A stretch of DNA of 64,000 nt from NCBI RefSeq assembly GCF_000151665.1, contig NW_013171816.1, forward strand, positions 1,746,204-1,810,203. The letters run 5' to 3'. How positions within the stretch are numbered: the stretch's first letter is position 1; every line of letters starts with the position of its first letter. The notes under the pieces are model-generated. The model saw nothing but the letters and a program-made list of their open reading frames with translations, did not search any database and was not told where the DNA came from. This DNA comes from Blastocystis hominis. Lineage: Eukaryota > Sar > Bigyra > Opalinata > Blastocystidae. The position numbers and the translations under genes are program-made. This document shows positions 42,532-54,065 of this stretch, piece by piece.

Positions 42532-42950
42532 ATGAAATACAAGAAAACAGAGAACAACACATGGTCTTCCCTGGCACGCACTTGGGAGGACGAGAATATC
42601 GAACTCGCCGATATCATTATCCATACCAAGTATCCGATCAATTCCGAGAGACTATTCGGATTCAGTGTTCGTACCCCACAATCGAATGTGAACTGTGGTT
42701 TGATCTTGCACGACTATGATTGCATCGAGATGATTCTAGATAATACTTACTCTCCCTTGTTTACCGAGGATGAATGGGAGTATCTATTGCCTCAATTGAA
42801 ATCCAATGGTCTGCTGGATGTACCTCTAAATGTGTTTTGAAGGAATGATTTACTGCCTCATTACATTATTGGTGTAATGACCGAGAATCGTGCGGTTTAT
42901 TTCTTCTCGAACTACTATGTACGCGTGGTCTATAGGTGGTGAATGATGAA
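42532..42950 (+). pseudogene. Unidentified element protein, disrupted
   Basis: Frame of 102 codons (42532-42840) starting MKYKKTENNTW, ending in TGA. Coding-like sequence continues in the same frame after the TGA (LLPHYIIGVMTENRAVYFF) and then shifts frame to a stretch ending KHYEPNQPK. It is transcribed away from the polymerase side. No family recognised. Confidence 0.4.
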
Positions 42951-43002
42951 GTGCCGCCCGAGTTGTCTGATCTGTTTATCGATGATGGCGCGTGTCTGAA
43001 GG

Positions 43003-43659
43003 GTGTGTATGTCAAACACTATGAACCAAATCAACCAAAGTAAATTGAATCAATCAATGTCGTACATATTCAGCAGCAATCCAAACAACTACACGTTCAG
43101 GAAGCTTGATAACATATTCATCAATATGCCCGAAAACGACGGCAAACATGCCCTCATTCGTGAGACAGTGGATGGCGTTCCTCAATATTCATGGATAACA
43201 CATTCTGGTTGTTTTGTGAAAGTCAATAATGTCACACTGTTTGAACATACACACATATCCACTCAACCATTCAATAATCAATGCCAATTCCAATTATCTT
43301 CGGCTTTATATCTGATAATCACATCGATTCCATGTTACAATGAGAATAATACCCTATTCAAACATTGTGATTCCATCGAATCGATTGTGGATAAGGGATA
43401 CAAGGTGAGTGTTTCAATGGATGGTGTGTCATTGCTCGATGTGCCATTCATCGATACACTCAACAATCTTGTGACCCTTTTCTATACCAAACTGGTAAAT
43501 GGAATCGAATGGACAAGTGAGAGTCATACGATCTCTGCATTCACGAATATCCCTTCTCTTGTATGTTTGGGAGGTGTGAAGAGCATCACGATCGTTTTCA
43601 AACACTTGAGCGAGGTTGTTGTTGCTTCTTCTTCTTCTTCTTCTTCTGGGTGCTCGTAA
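43003..43659 (+). CDS. Unidentified element protein (218 aa)
   Basis: Open frame with even composition and beta-rich segments (FNNQCQFQLSSALYLIITSI, KVSVSMDGVSLLDVPFI) that could suit a structural protein, ending in a Ser run encoded by a TTC repeat. The last 60 bases overlap the integrase C-terminus on the other strand. No family recognised; the low number of defects suggests it decayed later than its neighbours. Confidence 0.45.
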   Translation: MCMSNTMNQINQSKLNQSMSYIFSSNPNNYTFRKLDNIFINMPENDGKHALIRETVDGVPQYSWITHSGCFVKVNNVTLFEHTHISTQPFNNQCQFQLSSALYLIITSIPCYNENNTLFKHCDSIESIVDKGYKVSVSMDGVSLLDVPFIDTLNNLVTLFYTKLVNGIEWTSESHTISAFTNIPSLVCLGGVKSITIVFKHLSEVVVASSSSSSSGCS

Positions 43660-44835
43660 CAGGTCGATGTGACCTTGCTGCCTCTCTCAATGCATTGGGT
43701 TCCTTACCATTCTTGGATCGAGTCATGGGTGGTGCTGGTTGTGGTTTGCATTTGCTAGCCAGCAGTTTCCAATCATAACACTTCTATGTGCTATCGCTTT
43801 CCACATTCTTCACTTCGTACATCAATGGCATGATGTGATCGTCAATGTCAACAACTTCAACCAAGTCCTAAGACCATTTGATCGTCAATGATCGCTTTTC
43901 CAGAATGCGAGGTCTTCGTGTCACTCCAACATAATCACCCACATCGAATTGAGGTGTTGTGTCCTTTGCTGTCATGTTGGATGGTTCTGTTTTCTCCGTG
44001 TACAAGATATCGTTGTTGTTGTTAAGCCAAATGTCATTGGGTATATATCCAGTGTCTCTGTTCTTCCTTCCATTATGTCTACGAACTGCACCATCGATCA
44101 AATCAAACCATACACCTTTCCATTGATTGAATGGAAGGAAGGAATCATGATGTGTTCCTTGATATCTCGAATTGCTCGTTCAGCTAGTACTGCCTTGTTC
44201 GCTGAATCCATGTGATATATGGTGATATCATACTTGTTCAAGATGTTGGTACGAAAGATGGCATTGGTGAATTCGGTACCTCGATCCGAGCAACTATACT
44301 TTGATGATTCACCATATGTTTGAATGATGTCCTTCATCGCATGAATGACTTCTGTAACACTCTTGCTCTTCAGTTTCCGAGTCATCAGGTATTTCGAATA
44401 TCCATCAATCCATACAAGGACATATTTGTATCCACGATTCTTGTAGAATCCAGTACTCTATTGTGATCCTAACACTTCCTGTATCGATTTGTGTTGTTTG
44501 GAAGAGAAATCGATAAGATCGATGAAGTATATGTTTCTCTTGAATCCACTGATGATCATTCGAGTTGCACCTCTTCGTTTTGGTGGTTTCCATAGTTCCT
44601 TGATCTCATTCATGCTCCACACACACCTCGACAAATGAATCGCTTTATTCAAGGAATGAATAAGTTGTGTCAGAGGAAGAATCACAAACTGGTTATAGAC
44701 TCGAAATGCCTTTTCTCCACTATACACTATTTCAAATAGAGCATCACTCGCATTCAACATTGCAATGATCGTAACGATATCATATGCACCTCGTGAAATC
44801 GATAGAGTATGGAGACTGGATCCAAATACACTCAT
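43598..44835 (-). pseudogene. Polinton-type DDE integrase, disrupted
   Basis: Retroviral-type integrase that would insert the element. Catalytic core residues are recognisable: first Asp in IYFIDLIDFSS, second Asp in YSCSDRGTEFTN, Glu in AVLAERAIRDIKEH, with 34 residues between the last two. A C-terminal part with VGDYVGVTRRPRILEKRSL and DHIMPLMYEVKNVES resembles the chromo-like end of such integrases and is followed by a Lys-rich tail. The frame is interrupted by TAG codons near 44458, 43869 and 43796, and a frameshift lies near 44100. The sequence on both sides of each stop is clearly coding. Confidence 0.75.
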
Positions 44836-45112
44836 AACTTGTAGCCATTGTGGAAATTGAAAATGTAGTATTAATCATGGTGTTCGGAATGGCAATGATT
44901 TCAGTCAGTATATAATAACCAGGCGAGATCGTTACCTCTTCACCATGGGTGTTTGTCACCACATTGATTGAGTCCACAATATTGAACATGACTTGATTGG
45001 GTTTGAATAGCACAGTCATGGAAGTGATAAATGGATTTCTGAACTTGTAAGGATTGATTGAATCGAATAAACCATTGATAGGTGAATCTTGTATGAGAAT
45101 GGAATAATACAT
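44780..45112 (-). pseudogene. Unidentified element protein, possibly structural
   Basis: Frame from MYYSILIQDSPIN with a stretch VTISPGYYILTEIIAIPNT that resembles the start-of-domain pattern of viral spike or minor capsid proteins (Pro-Gly-x-Tyr followed by a helix). The frame shifts near 44800 into a related coding stretch (FGSSLHTLSISRGAYDIVTI), then joins the integrase region. The assignment is tentative. Confidence 0.35.
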
Positions 45113-45121
45113 GTTCTTTCT

Positions 45122-45560
45122 TTACCAAAGACACTCATGACTTGCACCGATAGCAAGCGTTGGATCTTGGACGACAACGTGCATACACTGGCGTTCGGTC
45201 ATTACCGAATTGAAGTAAGGTAAGCAATCTTTCACTTTGGACAGCTGGGCCGAAAAAGGCAGCCAAGGTCGCGCGAGTGATGCGTGGGCATAAAGGTAGC
45301 CAGAGAGATAATGACCGAAAATGGACAGCAAAGATGTCGCTCATTAGCCCCTTTTCTCTTGAAAGGCAAAAAATACAAGTGGCAAAATCACCCCCAGACC
45401 CCGACTTTAGGGGCTTCGCGCGTTTTTGAATTTTCTGAAGATAGAGTCCGAGCGGCATCTTCGGTTTTCGCGCTCTCGTAGATGGGGTCGGAAAGGCAAC
45501 TTTGACCGAAAAAAAGCAGCCAAGGTTGCGCGCGTGTTTTGCGTCATTTCCCTACTACTA
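45122..45560 (+). repeat. Right terminal inverted repeat of copy B
   Basis: Begins with a plus-strand remnant of the polymerase C-terminus (CTDSKRWILDDNVHT, FGHYRIE), then about 330 bases with AAAGGCAGCCAA, CCCCGACTTTAGGGG and GCGTCATTTCCCTACTACTA. The order matches copy A's right end and, inverted, copy B's left end. Because it includes a piece of coding sequence, the terminal repeat reaches into the polymerase gene. Confidence 0.6.
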
Positions 45561-45811
45561 ATGCAGTTTTAGTTTGACAATCTTACCAAATTGTATCGAT
45601 CCGCATATACCACATTCCATTCAATACCCTTTTTGTAGGAATAGAAAGGTCATTCTCGTTAATCACCAATAGCTGTGTAATCTTTACAAAAATAGTCATA
45701 TACTACAAATCAATCCATAGAGTGATAGTAAATAGTTGAAATATGTACAATTTGCGTAGAATAATGATGTAAGGATTATACTGGAATCAAATAGAGAAGA
45801 TTCGTTTTTTC

Positions 45812-47785
45812 ATGGTTTTGGCCATTTTGTCATTATTGATGGAAATATCTACGGATTCTGGAATTCAATCAAGTTGTATTATCGAAATAAAACCATTAAA
45901 CGTGTCTCATGACCTGGGAAAGGAATCTGGGTTTGAGGTTGATATTTGGAATTGGTGTATTACCAATCAATTTCCCATTAGTACTATAGATAAGACTGAT
46001 AGTGAGAATGTGATTCTGAATATTGGTTCTCCACATCAAGGTTACACTATTCAAACGAAGATGAAAGATGGAAAATTGAACGGGAAAGCTGTTATCAAAA
46101 CAATGAACAATACGATAATAGCAGAATTCGAATATCGAAGTAATGAGATAAAAGGACAATGTAAATTGTATTATGATTCAGGCGAATTATATTTTGAAGG
46201 GAATCTTGAAGATGGATATCGTCAAGGATTTGGAAAAGAGTATGATAAGAATGGGAATGTGATATTTGAAGGTAGGTATGAAAAAGGATGTCGAGGCAAT
46301 CATTGTGAAAGAATGGATGGAATGAAAGGTTATTGGAAAGAATTGGATGGGAATGGAAATGTGATTTCGATTTGTCAAAAGAATGAAAAAGGAATGAATG
46401 AAGGATTGTGCTACTATTTTGAATCAGGATCACTTCAACGAGTCAGTATTTGGGAAAACAATGAAGAAATATCGATTTTATATCGATTTGAAAATGATGA
46501 AATGATAGAATACAAAAATGGTGTAAAGTGTTTTGAAGGATATTATTATGGTTCAATAGAGATAGGGTTTTATCGGATATATGGGAAGGAATATGACGAA
46601 GAAGGCCAAAATGTGATTTATGAAGGTGATTATAAGAATAGGAAACGGTATGGACAAGGAACATCATATAAAATCAACAATGAAATAGAATATAAAGGAG
46701 AATGGGTGAAAGGAATACCAAAATCAAAGTATATACTGTTATTTGCAGTGATTCCAGTAATATTCGGGCTATGTATTGTTGTATTGGCATTCATTTTACC
46801 AATACCAACATTCTTGCAGTGGTTAATAATGTTAGCAGTAATCATTTGTGGATTAATATTCCTTGATTATATGCTTAAGAGCCTAAATCAAGCGAACTTA
46901 GTAACAATAGATTTTGAACCTAAAGTGTTGAGTATGAAGCCTAAATATGAAGAGAAACTTGTTATTTTTGAAGATGAATGTTATTCTGAAGTGAAAATAT
47001 TCAAAATTGATGGATTGGATCGATTGAAAACTATCAAAATCGGAAGCAATTCATTTACTCAGAAAAAGAATGATTGGAGAAATGATGAATCAAAATCATT
47101 CCACATATTGAATTGTGAATCATTGAAATCCATTCAAATTGGTCAATATAGTTTCAGTGATTTTGCTGGAGATTTTGAATTGAAGAATCTACCACAATTA
47201 CGATCCATTCAAATTGGTACAATTGGCAGTAAATCTTGCAATTTCTATGGTAGTTCATTTGTGATTCGAGGTATTGATATGATATTGAATAGTTGAATGA
47301 TGCATAGATCTTCCAAATCTACAATCCATTACATTAGGTTATGCTGCATTCAATAGATCCTTTTCAACAATAATTGAAAGTATTGAATGAATTTAAATGA
47401 AATGATTGATGTAGATCTTCCATCATTACAATCCATTCAACTTGGTTGGCGTGCACTTGAAGGAAGAAATAATGAATCAAGTTCCTTGACACTTCGAAGT
47501 AATAATGAATGGATTGTAAATGATATGCTTTGTAGATCTTCCAAATCTAAAATCAATAACTTCTGTTTATTGGAGTTTCTTTTATCCTTGTGTAGTGACA
47601 TTGGAAAGTATTTCTGAATATTGATATTGATAGTATTTAGATATTCCAAATCTTCGAAATGTCAATCTACTTGGTTCTTTCCTACATGTTCGATCGAAAT
47701 CAATTTCGAGTATAGTTTGATTGATCTGATTTGATTCATAGATGTTTCTTCCATTCTCGCTAATCTTGTCGAAATCAAGCATTAA
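45812..47785 (+). CDS. MORN/LRR family protein with membrane helices
   Basis: Six exons: 45812-47270, 47308-47379, 47415-47498, 47536-47607, 47641-47709, 47742-47785. The hydrophobic N-terminus (MVLAILSLLMEI) may be a short signal. MORN-type repeats follow (YFEGNLEDGYRQGFGKEYDK, VIYEGDYKNRKRYGQGTSY). Two hydrophobic segments (YILLFAVIPVIFGLCIVVLA and LQWLIMLAVIICGLIFL) separate the MORN part from BspA-like LRRs (LKTIKIGSNSF, LKNLPQLRSIQIGTI). The last five exons are one LRR each. All five introns are 32-37 nt in phase 1. It ends in TAA. Membrane helices distinguish it from the copy at 32.9 kb. Confidence 0.85.
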
Positions 47786-49080
47786 ATCTATAATATTGAT
47801 TTGATTTGATTTGTTCAGTGATTCGTCATTGTTTAGGAACATTTCCATTGATTGATTGTTTGATTATTTGTTTGTTTCAAACCGATTCTGGATCACAATT
47901 CATGATTCTATAATTATCAAAATATCAATCAATCCTGCCTGATTATTATGATGTTCTTCTTTACCATTTTAACAATGATACTGAATTATGATTGTTGCGT
48001 CAATTCATATTTTCTTTGATCCATTTTACCATATATGACCCAACTTTCACACATTGGACCTGTGCAAACTAGTCCAATTTACCTTATACAAATCAAATGA
48101 TGGTCTAAGTAGTAGATTCGCCTTATTGTAGTCATCAATACTCATATCACTGTTTTATGTGATTCCTAACTTTGTAGTTTTAGGAAAACAACAAGTTGTT
48201 ATTACTCAATACGATACCATATGGGAGTGTAGCAGTTACTCTATGCCAGCTGTTAATAAGATCACGTTATTGCTTTTTGAATGAACAATTTGTTTTTCCC
48301 AGTTATCTTGTGATTATTATTTGTGCACTACGAATACCTAAATCATATTTTAGTGATAATGATACCGTTATTTGTTTCAAATGAGGTTAAAACCCCATTG
48401 TATCCAATTATGAATTGTGTTTTCATTCAGAAATCAAAATGATATTTGATTTCACTTAAACGTAAAACATGATTTTGATCATAACGATGAGTTATGACAC
48501 TTTTATGCAGTTTATTTTTCTTTATTCCTTTCATTTTTACAAATTACGAATAGTCATATTATTCGCACGATTATGTTACATATAAAATATAACCTCTTCA
48601 CCTTTCTCTTCATTTTACACACAAATGCTTATTTATTACTCTTTTGATATGTGACAATTATCTACTCTAAACACCGTATAGACTCTATGTCACATTTATA
48701 ATAAATAGTACAATATTATTTCTTATTATGTGAATTCAGCACTAGAACCTAAATCACTATTTTGATATGAATCATCTTATCTATTAATAACTCTAGGAAC
48801 AGCAAGACCATATCATTTTATGGTTTTTCATCTTGTGTTTTGCAGTACCCTCATATATATATATATATATATATATATTGGAACTGATATCATTTGACTG
48901 TTTTGAGTAGAACCTTGTATAAATGGTACAATGGCAGGTGTGCACGGTAATCAATGCTTTTCGCATGTTACAAAAATGAAATACCAAGACTTAAATTTCG
49001 GTTCGTTATGAGACCACGAAACAGCTTGAACGGGCATGTTTTTCAATTGTTGAAATCATTTCTCTTTTTACAAACAATGA
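47786..49080. other. AT-rich spacer
   Basis: No gene recognised. Contains an (AT)n microsatellite at about 48852-48878. Confidence 0.6.
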
Positions 49081-52000
49081 TTAAACCTTTACAGCCTTCT
49101 TCGTACTCTCCTTCTTGGACAGACTCTTCTTTGACGGTGTGGCTCTCGCACTCTTTCCCTTCACGCCACCCACAGCCTTCGCTCTTCCAGTCACACGAAC
49201 CAAAACGAAGGCAACAATAGCAATATTGATAATCGCAATGATCACCAAAATGATGATCATCACAATAGGCATACAATATCCAGAAACCGGACCCCATTCT
49301 CCGTCGTTTTTACCAAGGTTACAAGCTCTCCTCTCAGTACCCACGTAGGCTCCGCCCAGAGCGCAATCGTATTCAAAGATTTTTCCAACCTCAGTGGTAT
49401 CGAAATGTCCCACCGCCTTGCATGTTCCCTTCTTCACAGAAATGGAAATCTCAGTAAGAGCCGAACCAACCTGGTTCTTTCCATAGATCGTGAAGGTTCT
49501 CACAAAACTTCCTCCGTGGGAATTCCAGTAATTTCTCCGGTCTTGGCGTTCAGCTCCAATCCAGTGGGCAGGAAGGTGTTCTCAGCCAAATAAAACTCTT
49601 CAATGATGTTTTCATATTTGGGAGCATCGATATGGGCTTCAACATCCTTAATAAGGTCGAATCTCCCCGATTTGTAAAGCATTTTTGCGGGAATCTTCTG
49701 CACGCAGTACTTGTTGTTGATCTCACCCAGCTGACCATTTGAGCAAGTACGGTACGAATATCCACGATATCCCTCCTCGCAACTAGCAGGCGAGATTTCT
49801 CCCTCTCCCACAGAAGGATAGTCGCCGATTCCAGGACACACTCCAGTTCCGCTAGGCTTGCAGTACTGAAGCATAATCGAGCTGAAAGACACCACACCAT
49901 TAGCAGGCACATCCACTTCATACTTGAGCTGCTTGAATCCAGCAATTCCAACAGGCACACCCCAAGCAATTCGTCTCAAAGCCTGCGTGGACTGACCCGT
50001 AACAGCCAACGAGGAAATATACTCCTCCTCGCTGGACATACGGACATAGAGAGAGAATCCAAAACCAGTACGAGAATACACGGTCTGCATGGCGAAGCTG
50101 TTGAATTTGGTTTCCTCCAGGTTCTCTGCCTCCCAGTCAATATAAGTTCCCTGAGTGTTCGCCTGACTTCCGTAGGTCGTGGGATTCAGATCGAACAAGT
50201 TTTCGATTTCAGTGTTAGAGACGGGCGATCCAGTAATAACCGAGTATGTATCCACAAGAATCGAACACTCGTTCACTCCGAACACACCCGTAGCATCGAA
50301 CACGATCTTATTCGAAGAGGACTGGCCGAGAGGACGATGGATTTCGAATGCCATCATGTTCTTTCCATTCGTTCCACCAACCGTAGTCATGATCACATGG
50401 AACTTGGAAGGCGTGTCCACATCATGGACAGCAAGCGACTGCGATTCCTCGTTGAAGTTCTTTTCCAAATTGAAGCGAGCCACCTTGCGGCCATTGAAAT
50501 AGGCAACAATACCTCCAGCATACTTGACCTGAACATTCAATACAGAATAGCTGTTGATGTCAGGAATATCGACTTGATGACGCACATAGGTAGTGACTCT
50601 GGCATTCGTCGTAAACTCGCTGGTCTTCTTTGACTGCCAAGCAGAATCATCAAAGTCAAGAGAGGGCCAATTCTCGACAGTATCAAAGCTGATCTTCCAT
50701 TCAGAATAATCGAACTGGAACGGGAGGTAAGAAGAAAACATCGTGCTAATAGAGGGCGTGTCATCGGGCATCTGTCCCATTTCGAAGATCATTGTACCCA
50801 TATCCACAGTCAGATAGTATCCAGCAGGATTGGTCCAACCATCACTGAGGGAATCAAACAACTGCAAGGTGTAAATATTATCCGCCAAGCAAGAATCCAC
50901 ATAGTTCAGACCGGAGGCTATGATGAATACTGTATTAAATGAAATAAGGGTTCCGCTCGTGCCAGCTCCCTGGAACAGCTTGTAAGAAGCCTCGTAAGGC
51001 CAGCTATCAGTGCGTACCACCAAAGTAATCAAAGACTTTCCTCCCGTGCAAATCAGGACAGTAAGAGAGAAGGAAGCAGTGGAAGTGCCTCCAGTCAGCT
51101 TGTTGGCAGTGATCGAGTAAGAGGTGGTCGTCATCTCAGCAGTGGCAGTTCCAGAAATCATACCAGTACTAGGATTTAGAACAACTCCAGCAGGAAGAGC
51201 AGGAGTGATCTGGAAGTTGTAGTAATAAGCAGAGTTCGGATAGACTTCTCCCATTTCAATATCCTTGTAGATGGTAGTAGCAGCATACGAAAGATCAGGA
51301 ACGGTCATTGTGGTGTATACCGAGCTCAGATCCAGAGTATTGAACTTTCAGTAGCATTCAGAAGTATCACCAGTAGCAAAGTTCTCAAAGCGATACTCAT
51401 GATAGGCCTTGTTGTTCTGGAAATAGATCGTGTGAGCCTGACCAGCTTGGGACCACGTGAGACCAGTCACAGTGGTTAAAGTAGTCCACTCATCACTTCC
51501 ACTACGAGCCTTCAACACAAACTGACGAACTTGCTGAGTGTTTTGTGTATAATACAGCTTGATAGTAATAGAGTTGATCCATTCATGTCGATCATTGTTG
51601 AAGGCAATGTTGTAATAGTTATTAGCACACGAAGAATAGTATACTGTGTGTGAATAGTATTGGTTCAACAAGGATGAAGGGTATCCACTAATTGCACTGT
51701 AAGAGATAGTGTAGTCAAAGACACGAGATTCCTTTGACTCGCACATCAATCGAAGAGCACCATCGAAGATCGCCTCCTTCTGGTTTGCATTGGCAGCAAC
51801 AATTCCAATAGCGATGGTATTCGATCCCTGCTGGATGTAGTTCACAGCAGCGGTATCTCCAACTTGAACCGTCTTGATGGGAAGGGAAATCTGGTGATAG
51901 AGAGTGTTCGTGTAAATGTTGTCAGCATAACTCGAAGTGCTGATCGTAGCATCCGTCAATCCCTTTCTGAACGCTTCGTGTCCATTCAGATAGACAATGC

Positions 52001-54065
52001 ATCCATACTTGAACTTGATGGAAAGAACGAATCCAGCAATGTTGTTGATATCCGCCACATTGAACGTCTTTTTGTACAGCTGGATCTGGTTGGAGGAATC
52101 GGGATAGTTGCTGTCATTTCCCTCAGTCTATCCTTCAGTGGAAGTCGACGAATACCAATCAGCAGGAACTTCTCCATGCTTGTAATGCCAGCTAGAATGG
52201 GGCTGAATGGAATACTGAGCATTGAAAGTACGACTCGTAGGGAAGCCGACATTTGTATCATATCTCATACGAAGAATCGTTTCCATCTGAGTACCAGACA
52301 AAACAGCGCGGACATAGAGATGGGAAACAGCATTCCAATAAGTAGAGGTGGATCCAACAGTCACTTCATACTTGGAATTCGTAACACAAGTAATGCTACT
52401 CCAATCCTCATTATTAACCTGACCCGAGTAGGCAGCAACAGACATAACCACCTGCTGATTCGTAGTATCCTTGATTTCGAAACTCTCACTTGTAGCACTC
52501 GATCCATAGGTACGAAGAACGTTGATGACTGTTCCAGCACATTCCTGAATAATAAGGGTAAAAGTTCCAGTGTAGGTGTTTCCAAGAACAACCGAAGACA
52601 CAGTAACTGTCACACCCGACACAGCATTGGCCACAACTCCAGTAATCACGCAAGTGGCAGCATCAATAGAGAGTCCTTCAGGAAGATTCTGAGCTGTGCA
52701 AGAAGTAAACTCGGTAATATCAGGCTTAACATACACCTCTTCGTATTTGGCCCAGAATGTGTAAGTATTGGGAGTGAATGTAATCGAGGTAGGAATCGCT
52801 ATTACACAGGTCAGAGGCTGCATTTCGTAGACGTTCGAATAGGTGGTACTGCTACTCTCGATAGTAAAACGATATTAAGGATAAAGTCCAGCATAGAAAT
52901 AGCATCCAAACGTTTGATATGTGCTCGACTCATAAGCAGCTCCAGAGACACTGATCACATTTGTCCACTGCGAATTATCGTTCGATCCTTGCCAAGTGAA
53001 GGTACTAGGCGCAGATGTAGCAGATGTGTAAGGCCATACACGGACAGAGTTGATGTAAGCCTTATCACCATTGAGAGAATAGGTTACAGTTGCAGGGAAG
53101 TCTGTGGAGTCAATACTGTAGTAAGTAGATCTCGACCAGTCATAAATACTAGCAACATACGATCCTTGGATGGAAGACATGGAGGCATCATCAGAATAGA
53201 TGAAACAGTTGCCATCCGTAGTAGAAGAAGCCAAAATAGTAAGATAAGCATTGAAATCGACGTTGGTTTGCGCAGTATAGAAATGGACTTCAACAGCCAG
53301 AATCGATTGCTGGGCAGCCACTTCAGTACCAGGACGAATAAATCCATGGTAAGCAATATCAGGGTATTTTCCACTCGCAGTAGTACCAGCAGAAATAGGT
53401 CCAGCAGGCATGTTATCACGATAGACTTCGGCTCCATTGATATAGGCAACCACTCTAGCCTTGTAGTACAATTTAACATTGTAAGCAGCCATGTTTGCAA
53501 GACCCACAAACTGCTTGCGGAAGTACTGAGTACCGGTCGCAGTCGTAGTCACAGAGCCAAGGGTAGCATCCGACCAAGTGCTGTCAGAGAACGAATAATC
53601 AGTCCAGCCATCAGTAATCGATCCAGAGGTCATCTTCCAAGTAGCATCCTTGTCGATACCATAGTACAAAGACACAGTATAAGTTTCTTTACGCTTATCA
53701 ACCATAAAATTCTTGAATACTACATTACCGTGCTTTCCATAAATAGCAAGAGAAGCTCCGTTATACCAAGAGTCACCATAAGAATCAATCATCTCAACGG
53801 TGTATTGGTTGTTGGTGGAGGTAGTCAGGCATCGTTCAATAGTTCGAGTTTCATAGTTCGCAAAATTAGTTCCCGTATACAGCAAGGTAGATCCAGAATA
53901 TACCTTGAACGACTCTTCATATGCATACATCGAGCCGCACTTCTTAATGAATTTCACGTACGTCTCTCCAGTAGTACAAGTTAGGTCACTTAGCGCAATG
54001 GCAACTAGAGATCAATTTCAGAACAAAGATATACTCAGCAATAACAATATCAGAGTCAATATCAT
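49081..54065 (-). pseudogene. Large cell-surface protein with putative-Ig (He_PIG) repeats, disrupted
   Basis: About 1,640 codons. Signal peptide MILTLILLLLIAIALS is split by a 30-nt intron (54005-54034). The body alternates jelly-roll, galactose-binding-like units (for example TYVRHQVDIPD ... GGIVAYFNGRKVARFN) with PIG motifs (LPEGLSIDAATCVITG, LPAGVVLNPSTGMISG, LPTGLELNAKTGEITG). It ends with a transmembrane helix (VMIIILVIIAIINIAIVAFV), a basic Lys-rich tail and TAA, followed by TTGTTTGT. Inside one continuous frame are TAA (52875-52877), TAG (52128-52130) and TGA (51348-51350). A frameshift near 49500 separates the membrane-anchor end. No normal-length intron removes the stops, so it reads as a pseudogene unless stops are read through. 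Confidence 0.75.

Larger units (their letters stand above)
37148..45560 (-). mobile_element. Polinton/Maverick-like element, copy B (about 8.4 kb)
   Basis: Bounded by inverted repeats and carrying, in element order, a DDE integrase, small unidentified proteins, a two-cysteine-adaptor-like protein and a protein-primed DNA polymerase. It is shorter than typical Polintons (15-20 kb), and I find no packaging ATPase, protease or major capsid gene, so it is an incomplete or internally deleted copy. The integrase and polymerase both have stops or frameshifts. Copy A at 1-4.2 kb is a close relative in opposite orientation. Confidence 0.8.

Noticed and set aside
51864-53984. 706-codon plus-strand frame
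   Set aside because: Antisense to the surface-protein gene; Ser/Arg/Ile-rich shadow without domain features.
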